From the NCBI GenBank assembly GCA_036012565.1, contig DASCPP010000016.1:1-6429 (forward strand): DNA of 6,429 nucleotides. The letters run 5' to 3'. Positions 1 to 3,785 of the stretch are shown piece after piece. Source of the DNA: DUAL01 sp036012565. GTDB taxonomy: Bacteria; Bacteroidota; Bacteroidia; Flavobacteriales; BACL11. The notes beneath the pieces were generated by a model, which made no database searches, had not been told where the DNA came from, and saw only the letters and a program-made list of their open reading frames with translations. The stretch's first letter is position 1, and the number at the start of each line of letters is the position of its first letter. The position numbers and the translations under genes are program-made.

Positions 1-422
1 CGGATCCATATGGCTCAATGTGGGGCTCTTGCTGCACACACACTGGAGCAAGTGGAACCGCTATTGGAACAGGAGCTCAAAACACAATGGATATAGGGAC
101 AAGAGATCCAATCAATTGGGGAGCTGCATATCTTTGTAGAAGTCTAACTCTTGGCGGATATGGTGATTGGTTCCTGCCTTCAGTAGATGAATTAAAAGAA
201 ATGCATAAACAAAGAACTGTTCTTGGGATGTGTGGTAATTGCTGGTATTGGAGTTCTACTGAGGTCGATACTCAAGGCTGGCAGACCAGCGAAGACTATG
301 CGTATACAGTTCCTTTCACAGATGGTGCGGAAACGCCCGTGCATTTTCCTGAAGGTAAAAACAATACAGGTAGCGTGCGTGCTATTCGTCACTTTTGGTT
401 TTCCCCTTATTCATATGAGTAA
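1..422 (+). CDS. DUF1566 / Lcl C-terminal-domain surface protein (3' end only)
   Basis: The frame is open to the left edge (first whole codon at position 3, with no stop before the ATG at 18), so this is the C-terminal 139 residues of a longer protein and the ATG at 18 is an internal Met. The fragment matches the DUF1566 (Lcl C-terminal) pattern: a Gly/Thr-rich start (GASGTAIGTGAQNT), then GGYGDWFLPSVDELKEM, then NCWYWSSTEV, and a terminal TGSVRAIRHF. In Bacteroidetes and Fibrobacteres this C-type-lectin-like domain is common in secreted or outer-surface proteins, usually of unknown ligand. The protein ends about 8 residues after the domain (WFSPYSYE), with no T9SS sorting tail. Several Cys (CC near the start, YLC, MCGNC) could form disulfides outside the cell. 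Signal peptide and upstream domains are not visible. The family call is firm; the biological role is unknown. Confidence 0.85.
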   Translation, partial: DPYGSMWGSCCTHTGASGTAIGTGAQNTMDIGTRDPINWGAAYLCRSLTLGGYGDWFLPSVDELKEMHKQRTVLGMCGNCWYWSSTEVDTQGWQTSEDYAYTVPFTDGAETPVHFPEGKNNTGSVRAIRHFWFSPYSYE

Positions 423-466
423 TCAATATGATTTATAAAACAATAGATTAACAAAGAATCAGGATT

Positions 467-598
467 ATGAAAAATAAATTATGGTTACTGATATTAGCAG
501 GGTTGGCAATTACTTTTTTAGGGGTTGTTACCAAAAAATTCTTTTTTCTATTATTAATTTTACCCCTTGGGCTATTATATAATAAAGATGAAGAATAA
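467..598 (+). CDS. small hydrophobic membrane protein, 43 aa
   Basis: An ATG at 467 opens a 43-codon frame ending in TAA at 596-598. The product starts MKNKLWLLILAGLAITFLGV, followed by VTKKFFFLLLILPLGLLYNKDEE. It reads as two short hydrophobic stretches (about residues 5-21 and 25-38) separated by a Lys-Lys turn, with a positive N-terminus and an acidic tail, which suits a two-helix hairpin in the inner membrane. An AGG at 461-463 sits 3 nt before the ATG, too close to be a convincing ribosome site, but Bacteroidetes genes rarely need one. It lies 44 nt after the DUF1566 gene on the same strand and converges on the CotH gene 33 nt away. I do not recognise the family. The compact, strongly biased composition and clean ends favour a real gene, but a chance frame in AT-rich DNA is possible. 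Confidence 0.55.
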   Translation: MKNKLWLLILAGLAITFLGVVTKKFFFLLLILPLGLLYNKDEE

Positions 599-631
599 AA
601 AACTTCTCGTTGTATATAAATTTCTTAAGCT

Positions 632-2524
632 TTATTCAATAATTATTCGTTTTTCAACGGTTCCATCATCATAGATGTAGAATAAAGGAGTGTTTGATTT
701 AGGTTTTGTTGGCTCACCTAGTACATTTGTTATTTTTAGAAGTGTTTTACTTTTATTATTGGAGATAGTAAATATAGCAGAGGGATTTTCAATTATTAAA
801 TTGAGATGAGCTATACTATCACAATTTACTGAATTTGTCAATAAAAATGTATAATCTCCGGATGTTGTTAAATTCATGCCATTCCATACGATACTAGTTA
901 CTGTAATCAAAGTATCGAATGATGTACGAGGGAAACAATAAATATAAAATTCATATTCTGCTCTTTCAGGGTTAAGCGCTAGCGCATCATTGTTTTCTGC
1001 ACGGATATAGAATTTCATATCATTGCCTGAACCCTGAAAAGGCAAAGTAGTAGTAAAGATACCATCTCCTGCCATCACATCTCCATTTAACCCATCATCC
1101 AACATAGTAAAAGATTTAAATTTGGAATTATAATTACTTTTAGTCGCCATCAATTCTACCGTATTGGCATTTAAAGCTTCAGCTGTTACCAAACTATTAT
1201 TTATAGCAACATTATTTATGGTGGGCGGAATTAGTGAGATTTCTGGATGAGATAATAAATATGCTTTTCTTCCATCAATGGTTTCCATTATTCCTCCGTT
1301 TCTCCACCAAAAGCCAATATGATTCTCCGCATTATCATAGTATTCAGATGTAGTGTATTGTCTATATTGGTCAGAGTCTACAGCATTATGTGCTAAGGAT
1401 TGTAAAATGTTAATACTCCCTCTAATTATTGATGTATCTAACGATTCGTTAATAACAGTTCTTAAATGGGCAGTATATTGTTTTCTATAAAAAGGATCAT
1501 TTAAGAGGTTATATGCAAGAGGCCTATCCCCTTGTGTGCTCGTATAATAAGGATCTCTTTGATATAAAGTTGTAGGACTGGTAAAGCCTAATATTGCACC
1601 TAGAAAACTATTATCTAAATCCCATGGTATTATTTGGAAAAGCCCATCCCCAGTTTGATATAAATAATAATTATGGATATAATATCCGTTATAAGTGTCT
1701 AAATTAGAAATTACACTATTGACAGCAAAATACCATAGCACTCTATCCACATTTAGAACACTATCAATCTCATTAAAATGGTTATTTAACGTATCTATAA
1801 AATTTAATAGTTCTTTCCATCCATAATCTGATTTTATATCATAGCTATTATAATACAATGCACTATCAATCCCAAGATATTTCAAATCTGGGGCTAGAGG
1901 ATTTGGTGCTCCAGCAGTATCACAAAATCGGTCAATATTATCGCATTTAAATAAAGGCCCAGATTTCTCATCAAAATGCTTGTCTAAAAATTGTTTATTT
2001 ATAGATTCTGTATTTACATAGACTCCTAAATAATTACCTTGTACATGAAGTTTTGTCAAATTAACCTCAGTACAAGGCAAATATTTACGATATATTTTTG
2101 AGGCAGTGAACTCTTTCGCAAATGTTGGGTCCATCCACGCATTAGCTAGCTTTATTTTTTTATAGTCTAATAATTTTTGTCCAGATATCCAATAATTCAT
2201 ATCAATATTATATGGAACTTTAGGGTTGAGATTATCATTTGGCAGACAGAAAGTTGAATTTCCTTTATATCTAATCCCTACACTATCATGAACTACCCCA
2301 TTTAAAGTTACTATAGCAGGGATTCTTTCATCTGGGTTATAATACCATGAGTTAACTAAATAATTATGATAATTAGGATCTTGAAAACTAATATATATAT
2401 CCCTTAGAGAATCTTTATCAAACAATCCTCCAGGGCTATCATATAAATCTTGCGGATTATAAAGAGTTTGCCCAAAAGAAAAAACAGAACAAAAAATAAA
2501 AGATATTAGTATTGCTTTTTTCAT
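632..2524 (-). CDS. secreted CotH-family protein kinase-like protein with T9SS sorting domain
   Basis: 630 aa when started at the ATG at 2524-2522. That start gives a clear signal peptide (MKKAILISFIFCSVFSFG, cut before QT). Residues about 65-420 form the CotH domain, an atypical secreted kinase fold first known from Bacillus spore coat CotH. Visible motifs are RYKGNST (85-91, nucleotide-binding Lys), GVYVNTESINKQFLDKHF (167-184), LFKCD (191-195), NLDTYNG (274-280, probable catalytic Asp276) and FQIIPWDLDNSF (296-307, metal-binding Asp302/304). All expected polar residues appear present, so it is probably active. Residues about 455-530 form a beta domain with DDGLNGDVMAGDGIF; 535-578 resemble the VWNG...TSG.YT...NCDS.A.L.L repeats common in Bacteroidetes surface proteins; 581-630 match a type A T9SS C-terminal domain (LLKITNVLGE..LFYIYDDGTVEKRIIIE). 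It is inferred to be exported by Sec, moved across the outer membrane by T9SS, and then released or anchored. The substrate is unknown. It is monocistronic and divergent from yraN. Confidence 0.9.
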   Translation of the reverse strand: MKKAILISFIFCSVFSFGQTLYNPQDLYDSPGGLFDKDSLRDIYISFQDPNYHNYLVNSWYYNPDERIPAIVTLNGVVHDSVGIRYKGNSTFCLPNDNLNPKVPYNIDMNYWISGQKLLDYKKIKLANAWMDPTFAKEFTASKIYRKYLPCTEVNLTKLHVQGNYLGVYVNTESINKQFLDKHFDEKSGPLFKCDNIDRFCDTAGAPNPLAPDLKYLGIDSALYYNSYDIKSDYGWKELLNFIDTLNNHFNEIDSVLNVDRVLWYFAVNSVISNLDTYNGYYIHNYYLYQTGDGLFQIIPWDLDNSFLGAILGFTSPTTLYQRDPYYTSTQGDRPLAYNLLNDPFYRKQYTAHLRTVINESLDTSIIRGSINILQSLAHNAVDSDQYRQYTTSEYYDNAENHIGFWWRNGGIMETIDGRKAYLLSHPEISLIPPTINNVAINNSLVTAEALNANTVELMATKSNYNSKFKSFTMLDDGLNGDVMAGDGIFTTTLPFQGSGNDMKFYIRAENNDALALNPERAEYEFYIYCFPRTSFDTLITVTSIVWNGMNLTTSGDYTFLLTNSVNCDSIAHLNLIIENPSAIFTISNNKSKTLLKITNVLGEPTKPKSNTPLFYIYDDGTVEKRIIIE

Positions 2525-2530
2525 TTTTTG

Positions 2531-2538
2531 CAAAGATA
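2531..2538 (-). promoter_or_regulatory. -7 promoter box TATCTTTG for the CotH-family gene
   Basis: Read on the minus strand this is TATCTTTG, a perfect match to the Bacteroidetes sigma-ABfr -7 consensus TAnnTTTG. It is followed by CAAAAA and then the ATG at 2524. A -33 TTTG is only weakly present (TTTT at 2561-2558, 19 nt upstream of the box; ATTG at 2557-2554 is too close at 15 nt). With transcription normally starting a few nt past the box, the mRNA would have little or no 5' leader. Confidence 0.65.
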
Positions 2539-2569
2539 ATAAATCTATATTTACAATAAAATTAAGATT

Positions 2570-2920
2570 TTGGCAGAGCACAATAAAAAAGGAGTAGAGG
2601 GTGAACAAATCGCACAAAAGTATCTCAGCAATTTGGACTATAAAATCCTAGAAACAAATTGGCGATTTCAAAAAGCAGAGGTTGATATTATTGCAAAAAA
2701 TAATGATTTTCTGGTTTTTGTAGAAGTAAAAACAAGGGCAAATAATTTGTTTGGAGAGCCACAAACTTTTGTTACTGAAAAAAAACAAGCACTTTTCAAA
2801 TCGGCAGCTGAGGGATATTTAGAGCAAAAAGATTTGGACTATGAAATTCGCTTTGATGTAATTAGCGTAATTCTTGGCACACAAAAAGCTAAAATAGAAC
2901 ACTTTAAAGATGTTTTTTAA
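2570..2920 (+). CDS. yraN: YraN / UPF0102 family nuclease-fold protein (TTG start)
   Basis: 116 aa. The frame begins after a stop at 2540-2542 and contains no ATG anywhere, so a non-ATG start is needed. TTG at 2570 gives (M)AEHNKKGVEGEQIAQKYL, which matches the usual MAEHN/MAQHN...GE..A..YL beginning of Bacteroidetes YraN proteins. UPF0102 proteins have a small PD-(D/E)xK endonuclease-like (Holliday-junction-resolvase-type) fold. The signature is present: Glu12, NWRF (30-33), AEVDII (36-41, with Glu37 and Asp39), and VFVEVKTR (49-56, Glu52 and Lys54), then FGEPQTFV. Length is normal for the family (about 115-125 aa). Its biochemical role is not settled; DNA processing is an inference from the fold. 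It is divergent from the CotH gene by 45 bp and is the first of a co-directional run. A weak TATATTTA box at 2546-2553 could be its promoter. Confidence 0.9.
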   Translation: MAEHNKKGVEGEQIAQKYLSNLDYKILETNWRFQKAEVDIIAKNNDFLVFVEVKTRANNLFGEPQTFVTEKKQALFKSAAEGYLEQKDLDYEIRFDVISVILGTQKAKIEHFKDVF

Positions 2921-2934
2921 CACTTTTAGTTTTC

Positions 2935-2942
2935 TATCTTTG
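2935..2942 (+). promoter_or_regulatory. -7 promoter box TATCTTTG for the RluB-like gene
   Basis: TATCTTTG perfectly matches the Bacteroidetes TAnnTTTG -7 consensus, and is the same octamer as upstream of the CotH gene. It lies in the 37-nt gap after yraN, 15 nt before the ATG at 2958, so the leader would be roughly 8-11 nt. Only T-runs lie where a -33 TTTG would be (2913-2918). It suggests that the RluB-like gene has its own promoter besides any read-through from yraN, and it supports the start at 2958 over the ATG at 2910. Confidence 0.6.
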
Positions 2943-2957
2943 CCAAAATTTTTAATA

Positions 2958-3728
2958 ATGCCAAAAAGGGGGAAATCAACTTTCAGAAAAAGACAAAACG
3001 AAAAAAAGAAATCAGAAGATGGTTTGATGCGGCTTAATAGATATATAGCCAAAGCCGGCATATGTAGTCGTAGGGAAGCAGATAAATTTATTGAAGCGGG
3101 AGTAGTAAAAGTAAATGGAAAAGTAATTACCCAAATGGGCTACAAACTACAGCCGGCAGATGAGGTAAAATTTAATGATGCCAGAATAAAATCGGAACCT
3201 ACAAGGTATTTGCTGCTAAACAAACCAAAGAATTATAGTGGAAGAATGGATGACAGTACCAAGAAAAGAACAGTTCGAGAATTAATAGTTGGGGCGTGCA
3301 AGGAAATTATTATGCCTATTGGACGTTTGGGCAAAAACTCAACTGGATTATTGCTTTTCACCAATGATGATCAGCTAACCAAAAAACTATCTAATCCTCA
3401 AAAAAGAATCAAAGAAATTTATCATTTAGAATTGGATAAAAAACTAAAATCAATCGATTTGAAAAAATTGCAAGATGGGGTTTCAATTCATGGGAAAAAA
3501 GCCCCAATCGATTCAGCTTCCTACATAAGTGGAAAAGATAAAAATGAAATTGGTCTTGAAATCTCTATGGGGGGAATAAAAATGGTAAATCTTATTTTTG
3601 AGCAAATTGGCTATAAAGTTCAAAGAATTGATAGAGTATTTTTTGCTGGATTAAGCAAAAAAGATTTACCCAGAAAACGACACAGATTCCTAAGCAATGA
3701 GGAAATAAATCTCCTAAAAAGAATATAA
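2958..3728 (+). CDS. RluB/RsuA-family S4-domain pseudouridine synthase homologue, probably catalytically inactive
   Basis: 256 aa from the ATG at 2958. A Lys/Arg-rich tail (1-19) is followed by an S4 RNA-binding domain (about 24-70: MRLNRYIAKAGICSRREADKF, then VKVNGKVI) and an RsuA/RluB-type synthase domain (about 83-245) ending in the Bacteroidetes-typical RVFFAGLSKKDLPRKRHRFL. Family members convert a specific uridine of rRNA (RluB: 23S U2605) to pseudouridine with an Asp in GRLD. Here the motif reads GRLG (122-125, GGC at 3330-3332), so the catalytic Asp is missing. The usual G(R/K)NR.VRR loop reads GGIKMVNL (205-212), and the usual KPKG reads KPKN (89-92). The reading frame is otherwise intact and full length, so this is not an ordinary decayed pseudogene; a non-catalytic rRNA-binding paralogue is the best guess. 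An upstream in-frame ATG at 2910 would overlap yraN and add a hydrophobic leader foreign to the family. A real RluB elsewhere in the genome is expected. Confidence 0.85.
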   Translation: MPKRGKSTFRKRQNEKKKSEDGLMRLNRYIAKAGICSRREADKFIEAGVVKVNGKVITQMGYKLQPADEVKFNDARIKSEPTRYLLLNKPKNYSGRMDDSTKKRTVRELIVGACKEIIMPIGRLGKNSTGLLLFTNDDQLTKKLSNPQKRIKEIYHLELDKKLKSIDLKKLQDGVSIHGKKAPIDSASYISGKDKNEIGLEISMGGIKMVNLIFEQIGYKVQRIDRVFFAGLSKKDLPRKRHRFLSNEEINLLKRI

Positions 3729-3743
3729 GATGTATATTCTTTT
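3717..3743 (+). terminator. AT-rich hairpin over the stop codon of the RluB-like gene
   Basis: AAAAGAATATA (3717-3727) and TATATTCTTTT (3733-3743) are perfect 11-bp inverted arms with a 5-nt loop (AGATG). The stem contains the last codons and most of the TAA stop (3726-3728). The right arm ends in T-rich sequence, as an intrinsic terminator would, and the A-rich left arm would make it usable from the other strand too. The stem has only one G:C pair, so it is thermodynamically weak; it could be a weak terminator or an mRNA 3'-end stabiliser. Confidence 0.45.
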
Positions 3744-3770
3744 GCTCCAAAAATTCGTTATTCCTATTTA

Positions 3771-3777
3771 TATTTTG
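3771..3777 (+). promoter_or_regulatory. possible imperfect -7 box for the AsmA-like gene
   Basis: TATTTTG resembles TAnnTTTG but is one base short, and lies 8 nt before the ATG at 3786. A second imperfect match, TGCCTTTG, at 3776-3783 is too close to the ATG. A TTTG at 3741-3744 could be a -33 element but is spaced 26 nt away, longer than usual. Placement resembles that of the two stronger boxes in this window. Weak evidence. Confidence 0.3.
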
Positions 3778-3785
3778 CCTTTGTA

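Noticed and set aside
192..392. 66-codon frame on the minus strand within the DUF1566 gene
   Set aside because: Antisense to a clearly recognised domain; no family resemblance.
223..438. 71-codon plus-strand frame overlapping the DUF1566 gene
   Set aside because: Out-of-frame shadow; the real frame carries the DUF1566 motifs.
423..466. Short hairpin-like repeats (TGATT 429-433 with AATCA 457-461; palindrome TTTATAAA) after the DUF1566 gene
   Set aside because: Five-bp arms with a 23-nt loop and no T-run; expected by chance in such AT-rich sequence.
599..660. Possible terminator between the convergent small gene and the CotH gene (CGTTG at 608-612 with CAACG at 655-659; AAC..GTT before a T-run on the minus strand)
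   Set aside because: The stems are 3-5 bp, with either a very long loop or an arm in coding sequence; not enough to call a terminator.
2522..2617. Upstream in-frame ATG at 2617 as start of the CotH-family gene (would add 31 residues)
   Set aside because: It would overlap the yraN start, lie upstream of the clear promoter box at 2538-2531, and bury the signal peptide MKKAILISF..., which is a canonical start.
2898..2926. Direct repeat AACACTTT at 2898-2905 and 2919-2926 (21-nt period) ahead of the RluB-like gene
   Set aside because: The first copy is inside yraN coding sequence; 8-nt AT-rich repeats at this distance are easily chance.
2910..2957. Upstream in-frame ATG at 2910 for the RluB-like gene
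   Set aside because: It overlaps the end of yraN, lies upstream of the TATCTTTG box, and adds a hydrophobic stretch not expected for a cytoplasmic RNA-binding protein whose relatives start with a basic tail.
2819..3061. 80-codon minus-strand frame across the yraN/RluB-like junction
   Set aside because: Antisense to two recognised genes; hydrophobic composition is the expected by-product of Lys/Glu-rich codons on the other strand.
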